Shown here: positions 1-12,062 of the stretch, one piece after another
Layout: each line of letters opens with the position of its first letter
How positions within the stretch are numbered: the first letter of the stretch is position 1
Source: Platycnemis pennipes
Taxonomy: Eukaryota; Arthropoda; Insecta; Odonata; Platycnemididae
Direction of reading: 5' to 3'
DNA length: 64,000 nucleotides
Assembly (NCBI GenBank): GCA_933228895.1
Contig: OW121852.1
Coordinates: 123,437,544 to 123,501,543 of the forward strand
Program-made: the position numbers and the translations under genes
The notes under the pieces: model-generated
The model's database searches: none
Told to the model about the DNA's origin: nothing
Seen by the model: the letters and a program-made list of their open reading frames with translations, nothing else

Positions 1-600
1 ATTTATCCTATTTGCTGGACCATCCAACGTTCACTGGGGAGTAACTGTCGCGGTCTACGGCATTCCGAGTGAATTATAGCTTCAAAAAGTCTCTAATTCT
101 CTCCGAGTGAGTGGAATAATGTCCTTGCCCTTGCTAGCAAGGATTCCAGAATGGTTTTATGCGTGGAAGACATTTTCACCAGGGGTCCAAAAATATCACA
201 AACGCTTTCCACTGGCTTCAGAAATTACGTCTGAGCGGGTATCATATGCATGGCTTATAATTATATTCAGCTACGATTCTAAAATTACAAAGAGGAAGAC
301 TCATTTGGGACGGACGGTTTGGGGTTATCGCAGGGTCAAGTGGATAATGGCTCTGGCTGATGAATGAGAAGCTTTAGTGTGTGGTGGGCATGTGAAAGTG
401 AAGGCGGAGACAAGCACGACCTCATGAGACGCCTATGCCCTCCTCTTTTCTTGGGTCCTCACCCACGACGAAAGCACCACTGCCCCTGAATTAGACATTG
501 GACCTCACAATATTGAACGCGAATCGTAGTTCATTCATGGAAACCTTCCAACTGTCCGCGCAAAAAGTAAATAGATTCAAGGCTTTATGTCGCATTAGCA
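1..600. other. Unrecognised AT-rich DNA
   Basis: No coding region, RNA gene or repeat is supported. The short frames at 107-367 and 498-698 have no recognisable motif and the second runs through a tandem repeat. Confidence 0.5.
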
Positions 601-605
601 TGGAA

Positions 606-646
606 AATTTATCGTGCAATTTATCGTGCAATTTATCGTACAATTT
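606..646. repeat. 12-bp tandem repeat, about 3.4 units
   Basis: The unit AATTTATCGTGC occurs at 606-617 and 618-629, with one change at 630-641 (AATTTATCGTAC), and ends with a partial AATTT. This is a minisatellite-like tract without coding meaning. Confidence 0.9.
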
Positions 647-656
647 TTCAATCTAT

Positions 657-757
657 ATAAAGCCTCATACTCGCATTTTTACAGTTTTGACGCGGTAGGG
701 ATGCTACATCAATACCGATGAATGGGGCTTCAATGTTTTTTATCCAGTGCATCGAAA
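657..757. repeat. Divergent dispersed repeat, copy 1
   Basis: This segment aligns by eye with 1401-1503. Shared landmarks in the same order are ATAAAGCCTCA, a GCG box before an ATG-like triplet, ATCAATACC, TCAATG and GCATCGAAA. The copies differ at many sites and by small indels, so the duplication is old or both are copies of an unknown dispersed repeat. A weaker third echo may lie near 1680-1720. Confidence 0.5.
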
Positions 758-1400
758 TTGACGTTAATCTAATTTTAAGTTACTTAAGTAATTTAGTAAT
801 TTTAGCAAATAAATATTGTATCAATCACTAAAACTTGAATTTTATTTTTAAAAATAATGAGTTCTGAGTGATAGTGGCCTACACAGCGTTGAGATTTTAC
901 AGCGTTGCCAATATTGTATTCGCTACGTTCTCGTTTTCAGAAAATATATGGATTGATATAAAGTATATCGTGGTACGTTGAATTAAATGACGTTAATTTA
1001 ATGGCAATAGGAATGGAAAAAAGGAAGAGATAATAGTGTTAAACGCATGCCTTCAAATTTCATACTTACTGTGAAAACACCTTCGGTATTTAAAGAAAAT
1101 ACTTGAAAAAATGAAGTTTAGCCTTTGACGTTGCACGTTCATTATGAAAAAAGTACCTGCAAATAATTCTCAGTGATAACTTTCCTTCAATGGTACATTT
1201 CATATTTCTATTATAAACTACGAAAATGACTCTTGCCTTCGCGACTCTCAGAAAATGTTGCTATTTTGCATTATCACTGCAAAATCATCTCTCAAAATAG
1301 CTAAGGAAAAAATTACATTACCATAACTAAATTTGAAAATAAATTATCTATACACTAATGGGCCTTGAATGGAAATCAAGTCATCTGTTTTTTTTTTAGG

Positions 1401-1503
1401 ATAAAGCCTCAAACTCAAGTCTTCATACTTTTAGCGCGTTATGGAATCCAAATCAATACCAATGCATCGGACTACTCAATGCCTTTTGTCAAATGCATCG
1501 AAA
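1401..1503. repeat. Divergent dispersed repeat, copy 2
   Basis: Same-orientation partner of 657-757, preceded by a ten-base T run. It keeps the landmarks ATAAAGCCTCA, ATCAATACC and GCATCGAAA in order. The family is not recognised. Confidence 0.5.
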
Positions 1504-1515
1504 ATATCGTGCGAT

Positions 1516-2263
1516 GAGAGTAAAGATGCAACATCGTCTAAATGATTTCAAAACGTTTAAATTCGAGCCGATGCTTTAGTCAGGGCGCTTGAGAATAAGA
1601 AGGCGTGAAAGTGTTCGATGCATCGAGAAATCGATTTTTTTGTTAATGAAAGTTGAGTGAATGGTGAGTTCTTTTACAAACATCGACCACTTGATGTTTT
1701 CTATCCAATGTATGTACCATCTCAACCTCGCAGACAGAGCATGTAATTTTTCAGCCGAAATTGTTTCAGGTTGACATGAGCCAAAAAGTCATAAACTTCG
1801 TTGATTATTCAAGTTGGTGGACTGAGGCGCGATCGTGGAAGGACTATCATTGCTATAAAGCATAAACTTTGCTACTTCCATAATTCTTCACAAGTATTGT
1901 GGAAGTAACAAATTTTATTCTTGATAGTGATCCGTTGATTATTCATTGCGGTTCCAATCTAGCATGATTGGAACAGTTTCTAGGTTTCACCCGATAAATT
2001 AACTTGTCCTTGCAATGAAGTAGTATTTCATACTAATTTGATAAAGAGAAGATTGCATAGTGACTGAAACATGACGTGATTTTCCGACGGTTAATGGATA
2101 GTTCCGCATCAAGAATTAAATCAAGTATATAAGGGAATATATTAGCGAGTATCATGCTTTTTAGCCTGTATACTGGTTTTTTATCACACGATACTGGAAA
2201 TATATCATGCTAGCGAGTATCCTCGACCTTGCGTTGGGTCAAGCATCGCACGCAAAGTGTTTT
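1516..2263. other. Unrecognised AT-rich DNA
   Basis: Nothing supported apart from short repeated words around 2145-2220 (TAGCGAGTATC twice, ATATCATGC-like words), which are too short to name. Confidence 0.45.
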
Positions 2264-2350
2264 ACATCTACATCTATGCAATACCCTGCGAGCCACCTCA
2301 AGGATGTGTGGCCGGGGGTGAAGATCACCAAACATTCACTATTGACATGC
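2264..2350 (-). repeat. LINE-A 3' end fragment
   Basis: A 3'-terminal fragment of the LINE family whose reverse transcriptase remains lie at 30,320-31,565. On the plus strand it starts with ACATCTACATCT (the complement of the element's GTAGATG-type tail), then ACCCTGCGAGCCACC and a GTGTGG..GGGGGTG block. It matches the reverse complement of 46,559-46,641 over its whole length, including AAGATCACCAAACA and the terminal ATTGACATG. It is a dead 5'-truncated copy. Confidence 0.75.
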
Positions 2351-4960
2351 AATTAGGCTAATATATGGAAACACAATAGATAATAGTCTCACATACATCT
2401 AGATGGCTAGTATCTATATAGTAATAAAGGATTATTGGTTATAATGGCATTCATGTAAATATTTGTCTGTATTTACCTACCATGCATGGGCTAGCAATGT
2501 TAATACATGTATCATGCGCTACAGTCTACTATAACTTTCCTTTCACTTACCCCTCCCTTTGCTATGCTGTCTATTGTATTCTAATATAGTTCGGGGAAAG
2601 TAGAATAATACCGAAGCATGGTAGATCTCCATCCATTCCCGCTCTGAAAACCTCTACCTCTATTCAAATACCCACGTGCTCTTAAAATATTTCAAATGAT
2701 CTTGACCGTCAGTAGACCTTCGGCAAAATGGCAACAGCAAAACATGAATAATGATAATATTGACGGGATACCAAGTTATGTATTGTTGTTATTTTCGCAT
2801 CCATGGAAAATGGAAAATATGAAGCAAGCATAATTGTTAGCATTTGATGCCATCCTCTCCATTGGTAGTTATTCAATGTTTCTATGTGTGTGCGGGCCTT
2901 CGATAAGTTTCCAGACTGTAATGTGGGAAATGGTGCCTTAATGGATTGGAAGAATAAGCTCTTTCTGTATGACGGATTCAGTAACGTCGAATGCCGCAAG
3001 TCTCAAGGTGGACGTAATTTTTCCACCCCCGGATTATCCTGAGTAGGGCCTGAGTTCATCACCAGAGTGCTTTGAGGAGACGAGTTGGAAAGGGTGAGAA
3101 TGGAGCCAACGAAGGAATTGAGGGAAGGGAGAAATATTTGCTTTTTATCCTTCAGGCTTTGTAATTGTCGATCTACTCCTAGCATAACCTGGGAAGACGA
3201 CCGAAGCTGGAATCAGTTCACATGGAATGCTATTTTAACGTAGCAGAATATAATATGAATGAAATCAAGCGAATGGCACTTACATGAGACACTTAATGAA
3301 AATACAACGACCGTATGTATATTTATGAAAGCATAAATTAGCATCAGCCAATGAAACTGTCAAAATATCAATTACTGATTCCCACTTCTAATTGAACTCT
3401 AAATTAGAGACAAATTGCTCTGAATCGACGCGCAGATTTTTTCTCGAGAAATCCGGCTTCTTAATCAGTCTGAATAAAACAAAAAAGCGTATATTTTGTG
3501 TAATTTTCTTACTGTAATTAATGTGTAATTTATGAAATTTCTTTTCATAATGTTTAAATTAAACTTTTATTATTTTAAGCTGCTCAAAGGGACAGGTTTG
3601 GTTCTCTCGTCTAAAACCTTTGCTACCCTCTGCTCAAGGTTATTGTCCTCTCGAAATGATATCTGAGTTGCTTATGAATTTTTCACAGGATATTTGCCAA
3701 ACTGATTATTGAATTTGACCACATATACAACAGAGAAAAGTTTTGGTGAGCATGTTTATTTTTTCTTTTCCACAACATGAAAAAAAAATTGTTACTATGA
3801 GTTTTTCCTCTCTCACCTCGTAACTCTCCTCCTTATTTTGCACTTATGTCCCTCAAGCTAACAGGGACGTTGATTTTTTTGTTTGCTAATATTTGAGATT
3901 TGCGAACAGTATATTATAGGCAAATATTGTTGAATGGCGAGAATAAATTTTCTTTAACCTTTATTTATGCGCGAAGTAAACACTCTGACGGAGCCGCAAA
4001 TTGCGACCTCCTCCTCTCTTATTTGTCTTTGCTTCAGATGCGAGGCTTTCGCTTTCCTTTTTCTCAAACCGAGTACGCCATATTTTCGCGGGCTCGACTC
4101 TTCACCTCCCTCTTTCCCTCTTTTGTTGCTTTTATCCGCCGAGTAAAAACACGAGGCGAGAGATTGCTGGTGTCTGTTTTCGCCCCTCTCGGCGTTGAGG
4201 TGAGCCCTCAGCCGGAGACGTTTTCGAGGCGTAAGTGAGAGACAAGACGATGGAAGAGGCGGTTCGGCGAATTTGAGGAGTGAGAAAAATCGAAAGATGT
4301 CGCCGCCGGCCAGCCAGCACGATGACAGACTGTGCCAACGACCGATGCGAAAAAATGTATCGACCCATATCTGTCAGCAACATCGTTATCAACAAAGTGT
4401 CGATGGTTACGACGTCCACTCGAAGTGCCGTCAATTACAGAAAGGAAAGGAAAACTTTTGGGGGAACGCGAGAAAAAATAAGGTTGATCCTTATTCTTTA
4501 ATCGTATTCATTATAAACAGAACAAGCACGTGAAAATAGGGTAGCTAAGTTTATATGTTTCCAGTAGATATGTGCGAAACGTTTGTACGTTCAACCTTTC
4601 AACCACCACTCTAACACTAGTTTTTTGTTGGATTTTTGAAATGAAATAAGGAGGTGTACATATTAAATTGCAAAAATTGCTCCTTGATGTAAACTTATTT
4701 ACAATTAAAACACCTCTTATTAATTATTGTTTGCACGATTAAAAACGACATTAATGTCTCCTGTCGGATATGCTCATTCCTTCGTCGTTGTTTATTTAAG
4801 TCTCGAAAGGGGGGTTCTTGTTTAGTGACACTAAAGAATTTTTTTAAAAATATAAATTATACAGAAATAATTTTTGAAGTGGCTAAAAATTTCTATCCAC
4901 TGATAACCTATCCATCGCTATAGATTTTTTATTAGTTGAGAAAAAGGGATGTTGAAACAA
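2351..4960. other. Unrecognised DNA with a GC-richer pyrimidine-biased patch
   Basis: No gene supported. About 3,990-4,330 is richer in CpG and pyrimidine-biased (CTCCTCCTCTCTTATTTG). Overlapping frames on both strands there, the largest 112 codons at 3,900-4,238, are explained by stop-poor base composition and show no domain. Confidence 0.4.
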
Positions 4961-4964
4961 AAAG

Positions 4965-5110
4965 AAAGTATAGGATCTCTATCACCCTGAAAGGCACCTG
5001 TGGAAAGAAAAAGCGATGGAGATAACTTCTTAGACTGGTAATCGAGCCATGGACCTTTAGTCTTTCTAGCCAATACAGTGTTAACCACACCACACATGAT
5101 TTTTGTTCCC
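4965..5110 (-). repeat. tRNA-derived SINE fragment
   Basis: The reverse complement carries a degenerate pol III B box (GGCTCGATTACC) and a tRNA-like 5' half. A related fragment follows at about 5,290-5,380. Decayed, with unclear boundaries. Confidence 0.4.
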
Positions 5111-5289
5111 TGAGGCATTTTTAGAGGGTTCTGCATGACTTTATTCCTCATTCGTGATCACACTACACCAAGGATGGCACTAGTAATACGGTTGCGAGTT
5201 CTTAAAGAAGCCAAAGACCTTGAAGATAGATCCCACAATTAATCACAAGGAGTGATAAGCAACCGATCGTAAGATATCTTCTCTTCCCC

Positions 5290-5380
5290 TTTAAACGGCT
5301 GACAACAGCGTTGAAAACTGTGGGAGGGAAGAGGTTTTCGTGACCGGAATTCGAACCACGGACCTTTGAATTTCTTATGC
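5290..5380 (-). repeat. tRNA-derived SINE fragment
   Basis: The reverse complement contains a good B box, GGTTCGAATTCC (plus-strand GGAATTCGAACC near 5,346-5,357), preceded by AAGGTCCGTG, which resembles the 4,965-5,110 fragment (AAGGTCCATG). Probably the same SINE family. Confidence 0.45.
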
Positions 5381-5850
5381 AGCTTGTATTTTGCTATATT
5401 TCAAAAGGTTCCTGACTCTATTGACGCAAAATAATTTCACAAAATGCGAATTATAATTTGATGAATCCGTACAAATGATTAATTGATTAATAAAAATTAA
5501 TTTCCTAAAATGCTTATGATAATTTCAGAAAGCACGTCCCTGCTGCTTGCCGCATATACATCAGCTTTTCTGTTACGTTTTCACATGTCTTTTACTTCAG
5601 ATTGGTATTATTCACTCCTTGCCACTCATTCTATAGAAGGATTGCAAGGTACTCTGCAATTGGGCAGAGAATTTCCTCTTCCTCCTAACATCTAACACCT
5701 CACAAATTCTGCACTGCTCAGGGTCTGCTATCTAAAGCTTTCTTTTTCATCTATTGTAGTCTTAGGCGTCTTAGGGGAGATGTTTATCGTGAAAATGTCT
5801 TCCCGCAGTGTCCAGCCAACGTTACTTTGGTTATTCTCGAGATCTTCAAT
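5381..5850. other. Unrecognised DNA
   Basis: No supported gene. The 61-codon frame at 5,510-5,695 has no recognisable domain. Confidence 0.45.
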
Positions 5851-6443
5851 CCTCGGAGTAGGAGTGCGCCAAATGTATTCACTCATAGGTATTCGAGTAC
5901 CCAAAGGAATACATGAGTACCTGAATGAGTGCATGAATACCTCGATGAGTAGATGAGTACCCGAACGGGTGCATGGCGACTGGATGAGTACCCGATTGAA
6001 TACAAGGACGATTACCTCAGCGAATCCTTGAATACCTACTTGAATACCCCTAAATACCAGCACCCAAATCAATACTAAACTCCTATTCTTGTTTTGTAGC
6101 ATAAGACGAAAAGTCTTTGCTGAAAAATCTAGCCTTTGCTCCTAGATTTCCTTAAACTTATTACTTCGGGCGCCGAAGGAACGATAGTGAATACAAGCAT
6201 CCGATCATGCGTTACCCTCGCCTTGCAAACCTCGTGAAGGACACGGAAGAAGGGAGACTTCAGTTCAGAGTTCAGGGGTATACATCTCTCATATACATTC
6301 GGGTACTCTTCTACGCTCGTATACATTCGGGTACTCATCTATTCATTCAAGTACTTATATACTCGTCGGGTACTCATGTATTCATTCATTTGGGTACTCA
6401 AATACCTATGAATGAATACATTTGGCCGCACGCCTACCTCAGG
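5851..6443. mobile_element. Foldback element with 20-bp periodic arms
   Basis: The left end (CCTCGGAGTAGGAGTGCGCC, 5,851-5,870) is the approximate reverse complement of the right end (6,424-6,443). Inverted similarity continues inward through AAATGTATTCA, TCATAGGTATT and GAGTACCCAAA. Each arm is built of degenerate repeats around GAGTACCCGAATGAGTACAT. In the left arm GAGTAC or GAATAC recurs at 5,895, 5,915, 5,935 and 5,955, an exact 20-bp period; in the right arm the inverse GTACTC recurs at spacings of about 19-28 bp. The central 6,100-6,270 is unique. Long inverted arms made of short tandem repeats are typical of foldback (FB-like) DNA elements. No transposase and no clear target duplication are visible. 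Confidence 0.65.
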
Positions 6444-6454
6444 GCATAAATCAT

Positions 6455-6570
6455 CATGGGTGTTTTCAAGTCTGTTTCCGCACTAATAGGCGCTTCAGAC
6501 CGGGAGGAGAGGTATAAGGATAGGAATGGAAGGGATGGGGGACCTCGGATTGATCGTCGTATATAGGGCA
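6455..6570. repeat. SINE-1 fragment (5' part only)
   Basis: Shares TCTGTTTCCGCACTAAT, the GACCGGGAGGA block and GGAATGGAAGGGATGGG with the longer copy at 15,260-15,595. The downstream body and tRNA-like head are missing or decayed. Confidence 0.5.
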
Positions 6571-7422
6571 TAAATTCTCGGTATCTATTCACTTTTACAT
6601 AGAAGCACAAGTGTATTTTAGCTACACGATCGAATGGAGATTTTAATCGATTTCATTGCTGGTATTCTCCACTCCCTGCAAGTGGTGGGTGTAATTTAAC
6701 TTCAGTTAATTAGTTTGAGAAAAGGACTTCCTGGAATTAGGGTTACTACTGCGAACAAGGACTTTTCCTTAGTCGCCGATTCAGTTCTCTTTGCCGTAAC
6801 TGCATGCCCTCTTTCTGGCGCCCGATGGACTTTGTCGCTGTCATTATTTAACACGATCAGTTGATGTTAATGGTGGAAGTGTGAATTACCATCGAATTAC
6901 CACAGCGCTTACCATCGAATATGTCATTTTATTGCTCCTAATTCAATGAGATTTGAGATGTTATTTCTTTACCAGATGATAATTACAACAGCTCATTGGG
7001 CTAGTTATCCCTTTTAATGTTGCGTATACATAGTTTGCTGCATTTTAACCGATAAAAATACATTTCCGCAGTTATTTTATAGATATGAGCGTGTGGATAA
7101 AGAAGAGCTTCTCGGTCCATATTTTTTTAAGTACTTATCGTGTTCTATATTTTACAATTTTGGATTCTATCCACCCATCGTGTGGATTTGGAAGTCATAT
7201 TGAATTATACTGTCGTGTGATTTGACGAAGTAAAAACTCTAGCCTTGGGATCCAAACGAATTTTCTAAAATTATCTTACAATTCAGTAGACGACTGTTAT
7301 TGCACTATTGGCATAACATTTTGCTAATCATGAACGATAGTCCATGTTTGCTTTCTGTAATATATGCATTTTGAGTCCTAATATTTCATTATTAATTATA
7401 CATTTAGTATTAATATTTCAAT
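6571..7422. other. Unrecognised AT-rich DNA
   Basis: No open frame of interest, RNA gene or repeat seen. Confidence 0.45.
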
Positions 7423-7802
7423 AGGCAGGCGCCGGTGGAGGTGAGGTAAAGTGCTCACCTGCTAATCCTGAAGTCGTGGGTTCGAGTCCCGCTTGGTTGG
7501 GTTTTTGTCCACCGATAGGGTTGTATGCCTAGCTCTGTTAGTTGGCCGGGAAACCGGATGACAGGCCTATTGGGATCCTAGGGGTATGTGGACCAACATA
7601 ATCGTCCGGCAGGAAAAAAAGTGCGTTACAGAGTTCATATTTGGGAATACTCCACGAATCATGGAGACGATTATTCTGAAATCGACCGTTGTGTGCACAC
7701 CCCTGTACTGATATTGTTGCCAAGCACGGAGAGCTTTACCCATTTTCCCATCTGCAGAGCACACTCTCATGTTCCCATTCCCGAGGTGAAAAAAATAAAT
7801 AA
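7423..7802 (+). mobile_element. tRNA-derived SINE (SINE-2), near complete
   Basis: The head resembles a tRNA. An A-box-like GGTAAAGTGCTC lies at 7,445-7,456, followed by CACCTGCTAATCCTGAAGTC and a canonical B box GGTTCGAGTCC at 7,479-7,489. The internal pol III promoter is therefore visible. A tRNA-unrelated body follows, and a short A-rich tail (GGTGAAAAAAATAAATAA) at about 7,786-7,803 may be the 3' end. Open frames across it (7,538-8,076, both strands) are incidental. It is not a functional tRNA: no cloverleaf acceptor pairing is evident. Such SINEs are mobilised by a partner LINE, which I cannot identify here. Confidence 0.65.
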
Positions 7803-8505
7803 CCTCCTCTCTCTTGTGTTTTCTTACCAGTCAGTCAAGGGTGAGATGGCGGGTGGAGGAGAGACCGATTCTCCCTGCACTCACGTCTCTCCCACTCTTT
7901 TATGCTTAAAAACCACCTTCCTGCTCCTCCCCCTCCGCCTATACCCACCCACTCTTTTCATCTCCCCCTCCTCACTCGCTTTATTCATATATTTGCTCTC
8001 TACTCCGTCCGCCCTTTCTTCCTTTGTCGAAGATTTCGTTTCCAAACCAACCCCCTTCCCCTCCTTCCAAGACTGACTGCCGAAGGGGAAGTCGGTCCTC
8101 TCTTATCTCCGGAGACCGCTCTGTTTGTCTTTCTGGGACCTTCCACGTTCTGTTTCTCCTTCCCTTCCCATTCGCGGAGAAATGTCTTCGTACGTCCCTG
8201 TCGGAATTTTTATCTCTTCATTATTTTTTAAAAATAAGGAGGTGTCTCTTTCGTCGTCTTTCGCCGGGTCCCCGTGATAGGAGGGTCTCTCCAAAATTGT
8301 CGTCCGAGAAGTGTTATCTCTTCCTTTTGCCTGAACCACACGATCTCCACTCGCTTTTCGGATCCCTTTGGCTTTATCGTGAGCGTGAAAGGGGAAAAGT
8401 TTTTAATGACTAATTTTTTCCAAGTGCCACGATATGCTTTAGCTTTTTCATTTAATTTTTAAGAGATTTATTCAAGTTTTAAGCGATTCAAATTTTCTCG
8501 GGAGT
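7803..8505. other. Pyrimidine-rich GC-elevated segment
   Basis: From about 7,860 to 8,300 the plus strand is dominated by C and T (CTCCCACTCT, CCCCTCCGCC). This keeps several frames open (162, 109 and 129 codons on plus) without any domain. I read these as composition artefacts, possibly within an unmethylated regulatory or island-like segment. Confidence 0.4.
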
Positions 8506-8936
8506 CGTATAATTTTATGGAATCAATGTAAGATGTTCCAGTAATGGAGGAAGCCGTATCACCAGCTATAACTGTTGAAGTTGAATAGGTATCCTATTAC
8601 GTCTTATCGAACTTACATTTATAATGTAAAAATACAATAAAATACGTTGTTTATTCCACACAATTTTAATCCACCGATCCGGGTTTTGCCTACCTACAAA
8701 AAAACACCAAGTGCTACTTGCTGGTTTTGCCCTGAAAATGTCTACGTAGTAGGCGAAAGTAGATTCAGTGGATTAAAATTGTGTGGAATATACAACGTAT
8801 TCTATTATATTTTTACATTAGAAATGTAAGTTCGATAAGGCGTAATGGGATATCTATTCACCTTTAACAGTTATAACTGGTGATACGGCTTCCACCATTA
8901 TCAGAACATCTAACATTGATTCCATAAAATTATACG
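8506..8936. mobile_element. Foldback/MITE-like element with 188-bp arms
   Basis: 8,506-8,693 is the reverse complement of 8,749-8,936 at roughly 90% by eye. The outer ends read CGTATAATTTTATGGAATCA and its complement; the inner ends read GTGTGGAATAA/TTATTCCACAC, then GCCTAC/GTAGGC. The 55-bp centre (8,694-8,748) is unpaired. The transcript could form a very long hairpin. No transposase and no convincing target duplication (left flank CTCGGGAGT, right flank GCAGCAACA). The apparent 60-codon frame at 8,647-8,829 is incidental. Alternatives are a palindromic non-autonomous DNA transposon or an inverted dimer of an unknown repeat. Confidence 0.8.
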
Positions 8937-11855
8937 GCAGCAACATATTTTATTTAATTTTATTTTTACGTAAATATGCAGTTCCATCATGTTACGTCTG
9001 AAACTGTCCAGTTTATTCCATTTCCAATGCATTAAATTTTCGTTACGCTGTCGAATATTTCCTTATGCGATACTTATTTATTTATCATTTGACTTTATTT
9101 CCACCCGATCTATTTTAAATGCACGATTGCGTTATTCATGGAAGGATGGAATAGCATTATTAAAGCTTCATTTGATAGTTTTGGATTTTTTAATGGCATC
9201 GAGTAAGAACTCAAGCCAAACTGAAAAGTGGAACTAATCAAATGATATTTTAACCGTTCCTTGTTGAGCTTTCTAGAAAAAATGGTGGAAGAATTTCTCT
9301 GAAAATGATAAAATCACTTGAATTCGACACAATATTTCAAGTGGATTTGAAATCGAAAAAGTTTAATCAAAGGGAGAAATATATTTAGAGCTACCTATTG
9401 GATATTACACCTTATTCCATTCCAAGAATAGGTTTAATAGGATGGACTTATGGACTTATGGGATGGAATATGCGTACAGAAAAATTGACCTTGTAAGTAA
9501 GTATTTAAATATGCTAGGGAAAAGTCCTCACTACCAAAGTATTAACCGATTAAAATTTTCTTTACTCCCATGGTCAAACAAATGGCTACAATAACTACAT
9601 AATGACCCGATAGGTGCATATGATAGGGGTAGCGTCGTTCGTACTACTAAAAAATGGAGTAGCAGGAGCCTGTGGAGAGATCTGTGACTGGATACAAGGT
9701 CAGATCAGTGGAGTGTGTTTGGGAAAATATCATTAGGTATTGGAAGCACACCAGAATACAAAATGACAACAGTGAGCCTTCTAAGGATCAGGAAGTCACG
9801 GAAAATATCAGTTACTTGGGAGAAAGTACGGAAAGGAAAGGAAAGATCTGAGACTTGATTCCTATATTTGGAAAATTTATTTCGTGGTTGATTTCGGCTG
9901 AGAGAAATCAATGGAGTTAATGCATGTATTGAGGAAAGTAGATTGAAGAAAGAGGAGGACAAGAGACGGCTATTTAGGCGAGGATCAGTGTTTCCCGACC
10001 AATGGGGTGCCTCCCACCATTGGGACTTCCGCACCTACTGACTGAATTTAACTGGCTGAATATATTCTTTGCACTTAACGTCCGAAAAAATATCGTAAAT
10101 AGGTACGTCAGCAACGTAAGTAATTACAAACATGTCTTAAAATTGTCGAATAAAAATAAACCTATTTTCTGAGAATTAAAAATGGGACCCAAGACACAAA
10201 AGGGCTGGAATCCCTCTTCTAGATGTTGCAGGAGGAGGTAGTAAAAATCTAGGTAGGAGGTAGTAAAACCTCTTTTAATTCTGTTCCTTGTTTACCAATT
10301 TCATTCCAGCTTGTGTGGATGTAATGTCAGTTGTGTCGCAATGCAATCATTTTACACTTTACCTCAGAGCATAGCATAGGATTCCAAAATTATTAGCTCA
10401 TTCTTTTCTGCCACAGTGATCCCAGTTCCCGACTTGACTTGAGTTTTCTTTTACCTAGGCGGGATAGGACGTTACCGACCTTACGTAGGCAAAATTCACG
10501 GACCAATTAAGTAATTCAGCTAACCATACTGTTAGCCCCGAGGAGTTGACGCTTAGTCTACTTTTCAGCGTTGAAAGAGACAAAATGTCCCCACGAGTTG
10601 AGCATCAGTGTTCAAACGAATGGCAATAAAACCACGCTATTCCTCTGTCATGGCTGTCTGCGAGAGGCGCTCACCACCCTTGCTCAAAATAAAAAGGACG
10701 AAGGGGTGTCGTATATTACCTCAAGGGCAAAGAGCATGCACGGGTGCTTTTTTGAACCGTCCAACGCGTTATTTCTGTGAGGAAGATTTAAGACTTCCTA
10801 GCCCTATTTCCGGGAGAAATACCGAGCAGTCCTTTCTGCATATTCCCGGTTCCCTATGCATCACATACATGTCGCTAATAAGGACTCATTTCCACCCCAG
10901 GCACTCCGTTTTAACCCTATGTCTGGACGTTTGTCCTTTTTTTACTGGCTTTTATAGCTGCAAGCTTTCTTTTCCCTGGATTCCTTTGACCTGTCAGGGA
11001 TAACGCGAGTGGTAGCGAGAGGAAGGATTTTTGGTGTCGGAATGGAGGGTAATTCGTGAACTCGTTTTGAAACTGCCGACGGGCTTGAAGCTAATGTATT
11101 GAGGGAGAGTGGCACGTTCTGGACCGAGGCGGAGTAAGAAAATTTGAATGTGACGAAAGTGAGTTTTTCCTTCCACCAAGAAGCGCGTTACGCTTCGAAG
11201 ATAAATCTGAATTTGCTTTTGCTGCACTTGACAGAATGCTCAAAACATTTGCAATTGCTTTTTTCTTTAAACGGCTTTTAAAAAAGTATTTGAATAACGC
11301 CCACCATTTCTCGTGCATATGATCAAATAATCGGTAGAATTCAAATGATCGCAGCGACTGGGAGCTATGTCCTGGAAAATATGTTTCGTTCACAGCGTAT
11401 TTTTATCTGACAGCAGAAAATTATTCCCGATTGATTTGCATCGAAATATCGGTGACGGGCATTTGATTTATGAACTCAGGCACAGACTTTAGCCTGCATT
11501 CATTTAGGTATAACAGCTAACGGGGACCTGAGGAAGTGAGAGTTTAGTGAAAAAAAACGTTCCCGTTGGCGATACACTAACAAACGTTGGTGATACCCGA
11601 ATATACAATGCACGTCAAACTGCACTGAGCAGGAACACCAAACAGAACCTATGATGCGATTATTCCTATATTCGTATAGCTTTTACGGAAATTATCAATT
11701 GCCCTCACTGTGATGTCTATTCGTATGCGAGAAGAGTGATTAGTCATTCTCATTAATTAATAGGATTCTTTGCCTGCGCCCTTCTAATCTATTCCATCCC
11801 GCGTCCGCGTTGCTTCTGGCTGGAAAGCTTTGATTTTCTACATAACATCATCGGT
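8937..11855. other. Unrecognised DNA
   Basis: No supported gene. Frames at 10,571-10,780 and 10,608-11,003 overlap in different phases and show no motif. A local word duplication (ATGGACTTATGG, near 9,442-9,461) and a partial duplication of AGGAGGTAGTAAAA near 10,230-10,270 are the only structures seen. Confidence 0.4.
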
Positions 11856-12062
11856 CAACAATCCTAGGATTAGTTTGATGAAAGCATACACCCGATTCTT
11901 CTATCGGCCAGCCTCTTCATATTGACGTAGCTCCTCTCTTTTACATCCTTCACAACTTGCTCCATATACCTCATACGACGCCTTCCTTTGCCGTTCTTCT
12001 CATTCACTTTTCCCGCGACGATGTCTTCATCAGGCCATCGTGTCTTAAGATATGGCCGATTA
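11856..12062 (-). pseudogene. LINE-B 3' end (C-terminal reverse transcriptase remnant)
   Basis: Read on minus with frame changes, it gives LIGHILRHDGLMKT, then GKVNEKNGKGRRRMRYMEQ, VVKDVKERSY and MKRLADRRI. This is the C-terminal signature of the same LINE family as 39,965-40,690. The 3' end carries the family marker AATCCTAGGATT followed by a GATGATG-type tail. Several frameshifts; dead copy, truncated at its 5' end. Confidence 0.8.

Noticed and set aside
606..646. CRISPR-like array
   Set aside because: Units are directly adjacent 12-mers with no spacers, in eukaryotic DNA; it is a plain tandem repeat.
7423..7495. Functional tRNA gene
   Set aside because: A and B boxes are present, but I cannot pair an acceptor stem and the sequence continues into a SINE-like body.
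7588..8413. 162-, 109- and 129-codon frames on plus
   Set aside because: They start within the SINE-2 body or overlap one another in the pyrimidine-rich segment; no domain.
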